Assembly (NCBI GenBank): GCA_030533445.1
Contig: CM060064.1
Location: forward strand, 46,933,787-46,997,786
From: Cyprinodon diabolis
Lineage: Eukaryota; Chordata; Actinopteri; Cyprinodontiformes; Cyprinodontidae
Length of the DNA: 64,000 nucleotides
Direction of reading: 5' to 3'
Shown: in pieces, positions 45,005 through 56,096 of the stretch
Layout: each line of letters begins with the position of its first letter
Position numbering within the stretch: the first letter of the stretch is position 1
Made by a program: the position numbers and the translations under genes
Notes under the pieces: generated by a model
Told to the model about the DNA's origin: nothing
Seen by the model: only the letters and a program-made list of their open reading frames with translations
Database searches by the model: none

Positions 45005-45690
45005 TGTCAGGACTCCTGTCTTTGTGTTTGTGTTTCTGTGTTTGTCTCCCTTCCTCCACCAGGAGGCGCCTGGTTCTGGTCCGCCTCCTCACACACCTGC
45101 TGATGGTTTCCTTGTTAAAGCTGCTGACTGCCTCTACCTCGACGCCAGAGTGTTTGCCAGTTTTGGGAAGTCATCCTGCAAAATTGATTTTTTGGACCTT
45201 CTCTCCCTGGAAGGTTCAACTGAGCTTCAAACTGAACTGGGGTTCAAACAGGAGGTTTGGATCCACTTTCCCCAAGAGATCATTTGAGCTTTACACCACT
45301 ACGACCCGTTCAAGTACCGCAGGAAATCTGAGCGGCAGTCAGTTTCTCCTTTCACCTATAACAACCACATTCTGGGAAAACCCTGTCCGCCTTCCATCGA
45401 AAGAGACAAACACTGTAAGTACAGCATACAGACTGGAGTCAAGGATTCAATAACTTCTCTGGAAACGTGAGTCAGCAACCAAATCACCTTCTCCAAGTTC
45501 ATGAGTCAAATTTCCCACTGAGCCTGAACTAACCGCTGTGTTTTCCCCTCACTTTTCAGTTCCGGTTTAGCAGTGTTCATAGCTACACTTCTCTCAGCAT
45601 TATCTCTTCAATAAAACCTGTTAAACCTTTTCCCTGGTCTCCCTGTTTGGTCTTCTGCATTTGGGTCTGAATCTTAGTAAAATCATGACA
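45005..45690 (+). mobile_element. Solo LTR, family A, with GTCAC target duplication
   Basis: TGTCAGGACTCCTG at the start and AAAATCATGACA at the end. GTCAC is present at 45000-45004 and again at 45691-45695. It is shorter than the copy at 25557 by an internal deletion after CCAGTTTTGGG. Confidence 0.92.
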
Positions 45691-45831
45691 GTCACAAAGT
45701 TTTTTAAACTTTTAGACCACCATGACCCGATTACCGCAACTCAGGTAAAAAATTTAACTTAATATTTTTAAAAACCTATTGGTAAACTTAATAAACCAGT
45801 ATGAGGATTTATGGAAACCACACATGCTTTT

Positions 45832-46298
45832 TAAAGGAAAAGTCCGCTCATATTCAGAATTCAAACTTCTGAAAGTTCTTTAAATATGAAATTATTCCAT
45901 CCTGTTCAATAAATTATGTGTTTTTAAATAAGAGTAATTTTCATTTGAATGTGCTTTACTAGAGGCATCCATGTTTGTCAAAGAACACTACTGCCACCTA
46001 CTGGTTAGTGAATTTCAATGGTGAAGTCCTCTGGAAATCTTCAATAATTGTTGTTGATTGCAGATGTGTCTAGTAGTTCCCATTGATTTAGCTTGTAAAG
46101 CGGGGAGAATGGCGCTAGGCTTACCGCACCGTGAGGGAGGGGTTACTATATTTGGGCCAAAATGGCCGCTCCCAGACTCAGTGATCGCGATTTATTTACT
46201 GATTAAGCCTAAATTCTTCATTAAATCACCATGAACGTGTTAGTTTTAGGTATAAATAATGGTCCATCGGTTATTCCTTGCTGACCGGACTTTTAGCC
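45832..46298 (-). mobile_element. Internally deleted THAP transposon, family 1 (MITE-like derivative)
   Basis: In reverse orientation it keeps both ends of the family 1 element (TTTAAAGGAAAAGTCCG and CTGACCGGACTTTTAG). The THAP ORF is removed at 46008-46011, where GTTAGTG meets AATTTCAATGG. The intact copies have GTGA at both breakpoints, so the deletion used 4-bp microhomology. A second deletion removes the CRE-containing stretch near 46131. Confidence 0.8.
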
Positions 46299-47174
46299 TT
46301 TTAATCCACAACTTCAAAAGCATTAAAACTTACCTAATAAAATAAACTGACTCTATTCAGTAAATATACTCATGCAATAGGTCCAGTGTTTTCGCATAGT
46401 TTTAGCTCTTAGGATTTAAACCTGAGAGATCAAACTGAATCTCATTATCATCATGACAGCAGCCCATCTCAAAATGATGGATGCAGAATAAATATTCCTC
46501 TGTTAGGGTCTGTAAATGCTCATCGCTTTGTGTGCCATGAGACTACGGGACTTTTATTCAAAAGGACGGTTTCATTCTACCAGATAGAAGGTGATAGATC
46601 AGCAGATTCATTCCAAACAAGTCAGATGTGATGATTAATCATAAATAGCTGAGTAAAGGCTTGCATAATTCTGCAGCGATTTGCAACCTTGGCACTGCTT
46701 GGAAGGGGTGGAGATGGCGTTTGGAGGTCCTGCTGACCAGATGGTAGACGGTGATGGATGGATTATTAGCTGATTTACATTGTGTATCCCAGAGGGCCAC
46801 AGACGAACCCGGCGCCTTGGTGGCAGTTCAAGATCCAACCACTCCTCTGTGAAACGGGAGGTTCTGTTGGGTATTTATCACTCACCCTGAGAGGCTGCCA
46901 TGATGGCAAAGCATTTAAGGCCCCATAACTGTGTTTGAATTAATACAAATTAAATCACAATAAGAATCAAAGAGCTGATTTCCAGTCTGGATTAGTTAGT
47001 CTGTAAATTTACTCTTATAAATGAGAAAAAAAATCTGCCCATCTTCCTTCACCTCGTTCTAAACTTTAAACCTTTTGTTTATTAAATCATTTTTGTTCTT
47101 CTTGAAAAGCAAATCTAACCTCCTCTTTAAGCTACTTGTGGTGGAAAGGCTAATCCACTATTTTCACCAGTGGT
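46299..47174. other. No gene recognised
   Basis: No repeats or convincing open frames are seen. The frame at 46635-46838 (minus) is short and has no motif. Confidence 0.55.
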
Positions 47175-47182
47175 GTTTATGT

Positions 47183-47495
47183 ACAGAAGAGAATTAGGGC
47201 CACTGAAAAAAAAAAAAAAAGTTAACTGATTTTTACATTTTATTTCAGTTTAACATAGGAAAAAAGTCAGAATTCTGACTTTTTTTCTTAGAATTCTGAC
47301 TTTAATCTCAGAATTCTGACTGAATTCTGACAATAAAAAAGTCAGAATTCTAAGAAAAAAAGTCAGAATTCTGAGATTAAACTCAGAATTCTGAGAAAAA
47401 AGTCAGAATTCTGACTTTTTTCCTATGTTAAACTGAAATAAAATGTAAAAATCAGTTAACTTTTTTTTTTTCAGTGGCCCTAATCCTCTTCCATA
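47183..47495. mobile_element. Fold-back MITE, almost entirely palindromic, with an 8-bp target duplication
   Basis: GTTTATGT flanks the element at 47175-47182 and 47496-47503. The arms start AAGAGaATTAGGGCCACTG, pass through an A run, GTTAACTGATTTTTACATTT and TTTAACATAGGAAAAAAGTC, and meet in a core made of the 14-bp palindrome GTCAGAATTCTGAC and variants. The length of the arms and the 8-bp duplication suggest a hAT- or Mutator-related element with no coding capacity. Confidence 0.85.
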
Positions 47496-47561
47496 GTTTA
47501 TGTCCTTCCTGCTCCACATTATTATTTAACAGCACTTTCATGCCACTTCTATCCTTTCTTT

Positions 47562-47680
47562 AAAGGAAAAGTCCAGGCAGCAAGGAATAATCAATGGATC
47601 ATTAACACCAAAAACTAATATGTTTGCAGTGATTTAATGAACTGTTTCTGTTTATTGTTGAATGGGAATGTTAAAGGATC
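47562..47680 (+). mobile_element. Left-end fragment of the family 1 THAP transposon
   Basis: TTTAAAGGAAAAGTCCAGGC, then GCAAGGAATAATCAATGGATC and AAAACTAATATGTTTGC, match the first ~120 bp of the copies at 33548 and 61392. Confidence 0.7.
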
Positions 47681-48239
47681 AGAACCAGGTTATCCTCCAC
47701 CTGGACAAACTCCTTCCACAGGATCCTAAGTTCTGGAGCTCATTTCCAGCTTCAGCTGTGAAGCCCAGAAATACGGAGAAACTCGAGCCTTCAGCTAACC
47801 GATGAGTCAGATCCATTCTTCTGCATCCTGGGACGATTACAGCCAATTTATATCCGAGGGGCTGAGTCCAATATGCGGTGTGTTTGGGTCGGGGGCCAGC
47901 AGCCAATTTGTGTTGGAGCCTCTCAGAAAGTGGGAGCTGGCAGAGATTAAACCTATTTGTCACTGCTTATAGCAATGACAGAACACTGAGGAGCGACGAA
48001 GAGGAGAAATGGAGCAAAACAAAGAGACTGTGGGAGCGGATAATTAGTGCAGCCGAGACACAGATTCTGGCTGCTTGTTTGTGAGGAGAAGGTCCTTATC
48101 TCCGAGTCAAAAACCTTAAAATGTCCAGTAGGGATAAATAAAACGAGATGCCAGGAGATTTATCACACAGCTCTGTGAATATAGGGAGAAATGAAGGTGA
48201 CAATGAATTTAAAATTGTTATAAACTGTTATGTAACACA
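47681..48239. other. No gene recognised
   Basis: Two short frames (47679-47963 minus, 47878-48084 plus) overlap and have no motif. Confidence 0.5.
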
Positions 48240-48383
48240 AAGTTGCATTCCATCCGGAAAGTATTCACACTGCTGCAGCTTTTATACATTAGAGTCTGCT
48301 TATTTATTTCAAATGGGATTAAGTTCATCTATTTCCTTAAAGTTCTACACAATGATGTGGAAAACTGTTTTTGAGAGACTGTT
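48240..48383 (+). mobile_element. Tc1/mariner-like fragment
   Basis: CATCCGGAAAGTATTCACAC and AAATGGGATTAAGTTCATCT, then TTAAAGTTCTACACAATGAT, resemble a terminal region shared by many fish Tc1-like elements. Only ~140 bp remain. Confidence 0.4.
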
Positions 48384-48561
48384 TCATGGTTCTACCCATT
48401 TGGGACTTTGAGTTTTTAGTTTTCACAATCTTAGTAATTCAGTTACTCTCTGTCGCCCCCTTGTGTCTGTCTCCTTTCCCCTAGCTCCCTTCTAGTCTCT
48501 TCTATCCACACCTGCTCCATATCATCTGATTAGCCCAGTCTTTGTTCTGTCTCCCATATAT
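48384..48561 (+). mobile_element. LTR (same family as 18187-18507), left part
   Basis: TGGGACTTTGAGTTTTTAG, GTTACTCTCTGTCGCCCCCTT, CACACCTGCTCC and CTCCCATATATAG match the 18.2 kb copy in order. The LTR is interrupted at 48562 and resumes at about 50869. Confidence 0.65.
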
Positions 48562-48596
48562 AGGGCTTGGTCATCTTGACGTAAGCACTTTTCGTT

Positions 48597-48607
48597 GCCG
48601 CCATCTT
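48597..48607 (-). promoter_or_regulatory. Consensus YY1 site within the transposon end
   Basis: GCCGCCATCTT on the plus strand is the exact complement of AAGATGGCGGC, the long YY1 consensus. It lies about 110 bp before the THAP start codon, inside the terminal repeat. The other end has an imperfect version (AACATGGCCGCC). Confidence 0.45.
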
Positions 48608-48715
48608 GAATGCCTCTTTTACCGCGGCTCAGACTACTGCCTATGACTACCACATACTGTACTCCCTCTCAGCCGTGTTTTCATTTGATTAATTTCACCT
48701 TAACTTGATTCAACC

Positions 48716-48952
48716 ATGGTAAACCGTTGCTGTATTGTGGGCTGTAACAGCACAACACATGATCGCCATGGGAACAACATATTAAATGGGTTAACTTTCC
48801 ACGCTTTCCTGCCTGGAGGCGTAACCATGGAGACCAAGTGTCAGAGATAAAGAGTCGTCGGCTAGCTTGGATCGCGGCTGTAAGACGACCGAACATAACT
48901 TTCCACAGTATCCCGATGTCATTGAGAGTGTGTTCCCTGCATTTTCATTCTG
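48716..48952 (+). pseudogene. THAP zinc-finger exon (family 2), frameshifted, with intact splice donor
   Basis: Starts in good context (ACCATGG) with MVNRCCIVGCNS, which carries the first Cys pair, then LTFHAF. After a one-base frame change near 48805 the second half continues with RLAWIAAVRRP and the closing CSLHF. The exon ends at 48952, directly before a consensus GTAAGT donor. THAP domains are DNA-binding fingers found in P-element-type transposases and host THAP proteins. The surrounding inverted repeats favour a transposon origin. No downstream catalytic exon was found. Confidence 0.72.
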
Positions 48953-49651
48953 GTAAGTTAAAGATGCACGGTTTTATTTTATAGCCTACTTTGTTTCTTT
49001 CCTTCAAGGTTGGGATCTTTTACGGGAAAATAATAAAAACGGCAGCGGGAAAAGGCTCAAATACGTGAGAAACCCGGAGGGTTACGGGAGGGTTGGCAGT
49101 TAACGTTACTAACTACACCTTTGAAACACATAGCAGCTAGTTAAAAGTACTTTACATGCGTGAGTGGTTGTTAGCACTAGCGGTTAGCAGGTACTAAATT
49201 AGCAGGTTCCAGAGCCCGTCTGAGCACAGCTTACCTTTGTTTGGATTACTGTGTTCCCACTATTTGCTGGCTTTATGATCTGCAGCTCCTGAACCCATCC
49301 ATTCATGAACTGCACATGAGACTCCAAGGACTTGTAGCTTAGGAACTGTTTTGAAGTCTAGGCGCTCACTCATCGGTGCTCCACTCATTGTTAGGAACTT
49401 CATATGGATCCAAATTATTAATAATGCTGATTTTGTCAACATACCGGTCCCTGGCTTCTCTATTTAATGTGTCCTGGTAAATTCCACATCCTTTTCAGGA
49501 TTTTAACATCTTTTTTTTCTCTCACAACGTTGTGTCGGAGCTGTGCTTTCAGAGCGATGCTACCGGAGTTACGGTATAAGAGCTATGCTATCAGAGCGTA
49601 GCATTCAACATGGCCGCCACATCCCACAATGCAACATGGATCCCGAGCCCT

Positions 49652-50868
49652 ATTGGCTCTGTTTGAAATCCTGGGCTGCATCCTCCAAGGACGCGGTCTA
49701 CCTAGACTGGATCCTTCGAAGTCCTTGAAAATAAGGAGACTGGAAGAGTTCTGGCTGTAAATTCAAACAGGTCTACCCTTTGGTTGGTTTTGCCGCCGTA
49801 TGCTCTGTTGCTTAGCAGCCGTGAAAGTTGTCACACAAAGCAGGAAAAGAATGAAAACCGAAGTTTTCAAAACTGTTTATTTTTTTATTTCTTTTTTATT
49901 GTAAAGTGAACAAAGACTGATGAGAATCCAGAGTGGAATAAAGGTTCCAACCACCGGGAGCAGGAACTAATCAAATCAAATGTAAAGATAGAAACCTTAG
50001 TCAGTTAAATAACCTGCTGCTGTCATTCTGCACATCTCTGATGTTGCTGCTATTTTCAAATATCCATCACTGTAAAAATGTCCATAGCTGCATATTGGTT
50101 ATTTATTCTCCAGTTTTATATTGTTAAAACACTTTACAGCATTTTATTATTCATATATTAACTCAATCCTATGATGTTATTCTTAGACATTTTTCTAAGG
50201 TCCTCATTTGTGTGACCATTTTTAATAATCTTTCTGCTGCTGTAAATCTGCCCATTGTGGGACAATAAAAGGATTTTCTATTCTATAAAAGGCGTAGAAA
50301 GATATAAGTAAATCTAAACAATATGTATAAAAATATATCTGCAAAATCTCTAATATTCAACAGCAAAAAATACTTAGTTAAGCATATTGTGCAAAAAAGC
50401 AATAAAAGATAAAACTCCTATCAGATTTATAGTCCCCACCCTGCAGATATATTAGAATCTGTCCTTAAATTCCAGCCAAACCCATTTACACAGTAACAGA
50501 TTAAAACCTTTAGATAAACCAAACATTACCGCCACATATCTGACTCAGTAACCATTAAAACAACTATTTTCATTCATTTCAGACGGAACTATTCACAGAC
50601 TGGATTATATTAAACTGAACTTCCAATATCCACCACTGTTCGGCGCCAAGTACCATTTCCTCTGATCACGGAGCAGCCGGCTTCTCCCAATGAATCCTGG
50701 GATATCCAAGGATACCGAGGATACATCGGACCCGTCCTTCAAATCAGGCAAAAAGAAGGACGCATTTTAAGGTCACATAACGAGGACTCTTGGAATCCGA
50801 CCAGACCTCGGCGCCGCGCTATGACGTAATCGTCCATGAATTCGAACAGGGACCTACTTATTTAGTCT
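49652..50868. other. Unassigned DNA inside the interrupted LTR
   Basis: The LTR resumes only at about 50869, so this is inserted sequence. It includes the LINE-like 3' tail listed separately and GC-richer flanks (GAAATCCTGGGCTGCATCC near 49666; AATCCTGGGATATCCAAGG near 50693) that may be diverged ends of another DNA transposon. No gene. Confidence 0.5.
50000..50285 (+). mobile_element. LINE-like 3' end
   Basis: Ends in AAATCTGCCCATTGTGGGAC followed by AATAAAAGGATTTTCTATTC. This is the usual close of several fish non-LTR elements (CCCATTGTGGGA-CAATAAAGGAT). The upstream part is AT-rich UTR-like DNA. Confidence 0.6.
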
Positions 50869-51029
50869 TCAGTGCTTACTCCTTGTTGCTTGTTGCTCTC
50901 TCGTCTCTGGCTCGTTAGTTTCCATGATGTTTGCTGTTTTTTTGGTTCTCTGTGTTTTTTGGATGTTTATTCAGTTTCCTCACTAAACCTACAAGAACTC
51001 ATCTCTATATTTGGGTCCCCTTGTTGACA
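50869..51029 (+). mobile_element. LTR (same family as 18187-18507), right part
   Basis: Continues the LTR broken at 48561: CTTGTTGCTCTCTCGTCTC, GTTTCCATGATGTTTGCTG, TTTGGTTCTCTGTG, then ATATTTGGGTCCCCTTG and the terminus TTGACA at 51029. Confidence 0.65.
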
Positions 51030-52249
51030 GATTGTTGTAATTCCTTTAAAACCAAAAAGGCTAAGAAATCTGTGATTACTGTAATTGCATTCAGACTACG
51101 ATGCGGTTCTTCTGGTCTTCTTTCAGATCAGAATCAGCATCAACTTTAAAGTCTTTGTGGACCAAACTTTGTTAGGTTCCTAGTTTCCTCTGACTAACAT
51201 CAGGCATGAACTCGCCATCGAGACGTGCAAGACAGTTCCAGGTGGCCTGGCCCCCTCAGTGATCAATGCTGTGTGGATGTGCTTGTTTTTTTTAAACAAT
51301 CAATGTAGTTTGCATATTTGCCGAATCCACCACAGAAAGAGCAGAAAAGTTAACACACCCTGTTGTGTGCAAAAACATATTCAACTATACAGTCCAGTTA
51401 AATAAACAGAGATGTTGGATTTACTCAGTCAGCATTTTATTTTACTTTGCAAAGTATATGCAGAATGCTGCAGAGATTTGGGTTCCTTTGAGATCTGTTT
51501 CCTCAGCTGTTTGCAAAAAGCTGAGATTCAGTTGGAAGAGCTGTTCCTACCTTCAACCTGGACCTGTTGGTGTCTGAGCTTCCGTCCTCCTGTTCTAGTC
51601 CTGAAAACCTCCTCATGTGTAAATGTCCTCTGCAAGGAGGCAGCTTGGGGAGTAAAAACTCACCGAGGACGTCTGCAGAAATCAAATTAATTGATAAGAG
51701 TTAAAGTGTGTGTGCCATATATCAGCTGCTGATAGTGTGTGTGTTAACAGCAGGTCAGTGCCATGTCTGTGTGTGAGCCTCTTATTAGAGGTTTTGTGTG
51801 GATTCTGCTCAGTGTGCACATCCCACAATCAGATTATGATAATTTGATCCCAAACACAAATGAAGAAGTCAGAGCAGCACAAACACGATCCTTAGCGTTG
51901 GTCCCATGTTTATCAGCGCTTACAAACACACACACCTTCTCGTCTTGCTATATGTAGTGAGGACCATGCATTCACTCCCAATGATTTTCAACCCTTTCTA
52001 TTCCCTAAGGCTGGAAATAGCCCTAAACCTTATCATCAAACCTGTGATCTGGTCATTTGATGCTGGAAAACCATATAAAGGAAAAAGATCACATCAGCTT
52101 GGTGTCCACTTCAGTCTCCACTGAGACCTAATCACAGCTGGATGCATAAACATTGTCCTGCCTAAAGGTGAGATATCTACAGCCTCTTTTCAAACTAGTT
52201 GAAGGTTAGATTATGAAAGTAGTGCCATAAAGCAGGGGTTCCAACATAA
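51030..52249. other. No gene recognised
   Basis: Frames at 51365-51690 overlap without motifs. A hAT-like CAGGGGTTCC start occurs at 52233, just before the Tc1 element. Confidence 0.5.
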
Positions 52250-52250
52250 T

Positions 52251-53759
52251 ACACTCCTGATCAAAATCTTAAGACCAGTAAAAAATTGCAAGAATTTGCA
52301 TTTTGTACTATTTATCTTAAGAAGGTTCAAAGTAAAGCTTCACAATGTTAAAGGAAAAAATCAGTGCAAGAGACAAGAACTTTTGAGCAGGGAATTTTCT
52401 GAAAACTGCATTTACACTCAAACATTATTTTTTCAGCTGCTCAAAAGTTTAAGACCAAAGTCTTTAAAAGCCAAAAGCTGTGCAAAAATCTGGATTCCAT
52501 GTCATTTTCTGTCCAGTCTTTACACTGTCAAGACCTCCTGATGGCAAAAGCCAAAAAGCTCACTGACTTTGAACGTGGTGGGATTGTTGAGCGGCCTCTC
52601 ACAACCTGCGATCGCTGCTGAGGTTGGACGCAGTAAGACGGTCATTTTGCATTTTCTAAATGATCCTGAGGGTTTGGAACAAAAAAGTCAAGTGGTAGAC
52701 ACAAAAAAAAGTCACCAGGTCTGAGCCACAGGATCCGATTGGCTGTCCGTCAAGACACAGGACCTCTACCCAAATTAAGGCCATTACTGGTGCTGACTGC
52801 AGCCCAATAACCATCAGACGGGATCTGGGGGAGAAGCGCTTCAGAAACAAAAAACGTCTTCAAAGGCCACGTCTTCTTCAACGTCACAAAATTGCCTGTC
52901 TGGACTTTGAAAGGGTGCACCAAACATGGGACATTGAAAGGTGGAAGAAAGTTGTCTTCTCTGATGAGAAAAAGTTTAACCTTGATGGTCCTGATGGCTT
53001 CCAACGTTACTGGCATGACAAGGAGATCTCCTGAGATGTTTTCTACACGGCACAGGGGTGGGGGCGCCATCATGATTTACGGTGCGTTTTCCTTCAGTGG
53101 ATCAATGGAGCTTCAGGTTGTGCAGGGGCATCAAACAGCAGCTGGCTCTGTGGAGATGTTGCAGAGGGCATCCCTCATGACTGAGGGCCTCGTCTGTGTG
53201 CTAATGATTGGGTTTTTCAACAGGACAATGTCACAATGCCCGCCTGACAAAGAGAATAACATCACTCTTTTGGACCATCCTGCATGTTCCCCGGATCTAA
53301 ACCCAATTGAGAACATTTGGGGATGGATGGCAAGGGAAGTTTACAAAAATGGACATCAGTTCCAGACAGTGGATGCCTTCATGAAGCCATCTTCAACACT
53401 TGGAGCAACGTTCCCACTAGCCTCCTGGAAACACTGGCATCAAGCATGCCTAAACCATTGTTTGAAGTCATCAGCAAGAACGGTGGAGCTGCTCATTACT
53501 GAGTCCTTTTTTTCACACTTTGATTTCGGTTTTGGGGGGGTTGGTTTTTTGAGCTATGGTTTAAAAACTTTGGATCAGCTGAAAAAAATAATGTTTGAGT
53601 GTAAATGCAGTTTTCAATTCATTCCCTGCTCAAAAGTTTTTGTCTCTTGCACTGATTTTGTCCTTTAACATTGTGAAGCTCTACTTAGAACTTTCTTTAG
53701 ATCCAATAGTGCAAAATGCAAATTCTTGCAATTTTTTGACTGGTCTTAAGATTTTGATC

Positions 53760-53760
<1 letters not shown>
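52251..53760 (+). mobile_element. Tc1-like transposon with ~190-bp inverted repeats
   Basis: Left GATCAAAATCTTAAGACCAG (from 52259) is inverted at the right end, and similarity continues for about 190 bp on each side (52258-52441 and 53575-53760), up to TTTTTTCAGCTG. The leftmost ACACTCCT is missing on the right, where a TA dinucleotide array starts. The transposase lies between the repeats. Confidence 0.9.
52541..53502 (+). pseudogene. Tc1-like transposase, degenerate
   Basis: Starts MAKAKKLTDFERGGIVE (helix-turn-helix DNA-binding region) and shows, in changing frames, SSGRHKK, GGGAIMIYGAFSFSG (around the second catalytic Asp region), HPACSPDLNPIENIWGWM (region before the last acidic catalytic residue) and a C-terminus ending NGGAAHY-stop at 53502. 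About 320 codons against the usual ~340. There is a deletion after GIVE and several frame changes with internal stops. In an active element this protein cuts and pastes DNA at TA sites. This copy cannot. Confidence 0.88.

Positions 53761-53840
<80 letters not shown>
53761..53840. repeat. (TA)n dinucleotide array
   Basis: About 80 bp of alternating T and A directly abutting the Tc1 right end, broken once by TTTATA. It probably grew from the TA target duplication. Confidence 0.95.
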
Positions 53841-53842
<2 letters not shown>

Positions 53843-56091
53843 TCATATATCCTGCAGGTCTCCATGTTACAGTTCGGTCTAATCAGCTGGAAACCAGGTG
53901 ACTCAACAGTGCAACTGGAACTCAATCATGCAGTCAGGTTTTGGTGAAGAAAACAGCAGAATTCTGGAGGTATTTTCCATTCATTAAGAGGACGCCAAAT
54001 TTGTCCATTTTATTGCAGAGAGATTGTACGTTGGACATGCAGATTGGAGGGAGCAAAGTACGATGTCCTCTTCTCCTCCAACTGTGCTGGCCACTGGCCT
54101 ACCACTCTCTGTAGAGCCGGGAACTCAGTCCTTTATTTTCTCCAGAAGAGTCAAACAAGTTGGAGAATCAACACATCAAATGATTAAGGCAGTGTCAGAG
54201 AATCACAGGCAATGGTTGGGCCAGCGCACGTTGATTGGAATCTCTTGTTTCCACAGCTGAACGAGGTATATGAGTTCTACGAGACTAAAGAGAAAATAGT
54301 GAGAAAAGTGAAATGGAAAGAAAATAGTGAATCGGAGGAAGCAGATTAAGGGTGAACCACCTGACCTGGCTCATATTCATCCCTGTCGGATTGGGCATGT
54401 ATAGACCCGAAATGGTTAGGAACAGGGTCACCATTAGCCTGTAGGAATTAATAGAAGTCAACGGCAAGGCCCTGCAAAGGTAGTGAGACCAGTTTGGGTG
54501 TGTGAGTGGAGGGCGGGTTGGAAATAGGTGAAGCTGTACTTTTTGCAGTTAACGGTGAATGCAAAAATACATGACCGCTGCATTCCCAACCTCAACCTAA
54601 AGTTAATTAACACAATATTCCTAAAAATTAACCGTCAACTAAAAACACTTTGATGGCGAAATTGCAATGATGGTCCTCACTGTGATGCCACAACAGAAGC
54701 TTACACACACACGCCTACTCGATGCTTTAATTAGCTATTAATATCAGGCCTCAACAAGGACAGGAATGCAGATGAGCAGAGACAACACAGAAACCACTAA
54801 AGTTAAAGTTATACAGCAGATTTCATCTTGACAAACTGCAGCTGAGGTGACAAAGTAAAGAGCAGGTTAAAAAACAGGCAGTGATGCACAGAAATGTCAG
54901 AGTCTTCAGTCTTGATGGCTTTAAATCATGTTTTAGGAAACTCTCAGTCAAGGCAATTATACCAGTTAACGACCTCTGAGAGTTTTTAAGATGAACAGAT
55001 GTTTAATTCATAGTCTCTGAAGAGTCCCTGACTGCCTCAGCTTAGCCAATCACAGGGCTGGATCAGAGAGTGGGCGGCAGCTGTGGGAGCAGACATGATG
55101 AGAATGAGATGGAAGACGATATCCAGAGGAAACCAAATAAAGTTGAAGTAAAAACGTTGGAGTTAGAGAGAGGTCTCCCCTCATCAGCCTCGTCAAGGAA
55201 CAAACACTCGATGGGGGTTTTCTACGTGTTTCATGTCTGCAGCTGCAGACGTAGAGTCACAGAGACATAAAATCTATTTTTTTAGGGAATAGAAAATGAG
55301 AAAATACTGACAGTGGGTGTCAAACTTGAAAAGACACAAAACCATTAAACAGCTAACGATACCCTGCAGATTTATTCACCGCTTCCATCATTTTTAATGC
55401 TGATGACTTAAGGGCTGGTTATCGTCACGCAGCAGTGTGTCGCAGTGAGCTTCTCGCAGGTATTATTGATTTATGCCCAATTTTGAAACATGGTCTGAGC
55501 TAAGTTATTCCACGCCACAACGCCAGAGGGCCAATCAGGAACTAGCTGAGGGTCTAGATACGGCCGAGGCGGCGAGGAAGTGAAGGCAAGTTTGTGCGAA
55601 AACAGAGGGACATGAGGGCCAAAGAGCGGGGATCCAGGTGGAAAAAGGGTTGCAGCGTTCTCGCCTCGCTCTTCTAGCTGGTCCATCTTCACAAGTCGTT
55701 TTCCACAATGGCGGCCAGACAAACAAAACAAGCCGCTAAGGTACCAGACCGGAAATACGCATAGAGTAGAGAAGATGTAGATGTGACCAATTAGAGGCCT
55801 CCTGTCTCCGGCACTGTCTGCAGTCACTTACAATTTTGGAGAGGTGCAGCAGAGTGTCTGCGGAAGGGGCGGGGCATATCTGTGTTAACCGTGACACACA
55901 ATAAAACACACAGGCAGACGACCTGGTTTTGAAGTATAAATCAGCCTTAAAGAGAAACTACCGCTTCTGAAGACCCCAGTAGCTGCTAATCTGCAGGGTG
56001 GTGCTACAGAACGCTTATTACAAGAACCAACCGACCCAGAGACCCAGTTTCCTTCTCCAGGAAACACAAGATGTGCTTGGAGTTAAAGTTG
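53841..56091. other. No gene recognised
   Basis: Short frames only. A GGTCCTCACT motif near 54672 resembles GTGAGGACC at 51957 in inverse orientation. GC-richer DNA at 55440-55880 with GGGGCGGGGC (55867-55876) has a promoter- or MITE-like look but no gene attached. Confidence 0.5.
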
Positions 56092-56096
56092 AAGCT

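Larger units (their letters stand above)
48562..49651 (+). mobile_element. THAP-domain DNA transposon, family 2, nested in an LTR
   Basis: The left end AGGGCTTGGTCATC...GCCGCCATCTTGAATGC is inverted, with mismatches, as GCATTCAACATGGCCGCC...GAGCCCT ending at 49651. This gives imperfect inverted repeats of about 50 bp. One THAP exon lies inside. The right flank does not resume the LTR directly; more unassigned DNA follows to 50868, so the right boundary and duplication are uncertain. Confidence 0.6.

Noticed and set aside
53317..53502. Separate small gene ending NGGAAHY
   Set aside because: It is the C-terminal piece of the Tc1 transposase in its correct frame and is included in that pseudogene.
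55440..55880. CpG-richer segment with GGGGCGGGGC as a gene promoter
   Set aside because: No first exon, splice donor or downstream gene was found. It may equally be the end of a MITE.
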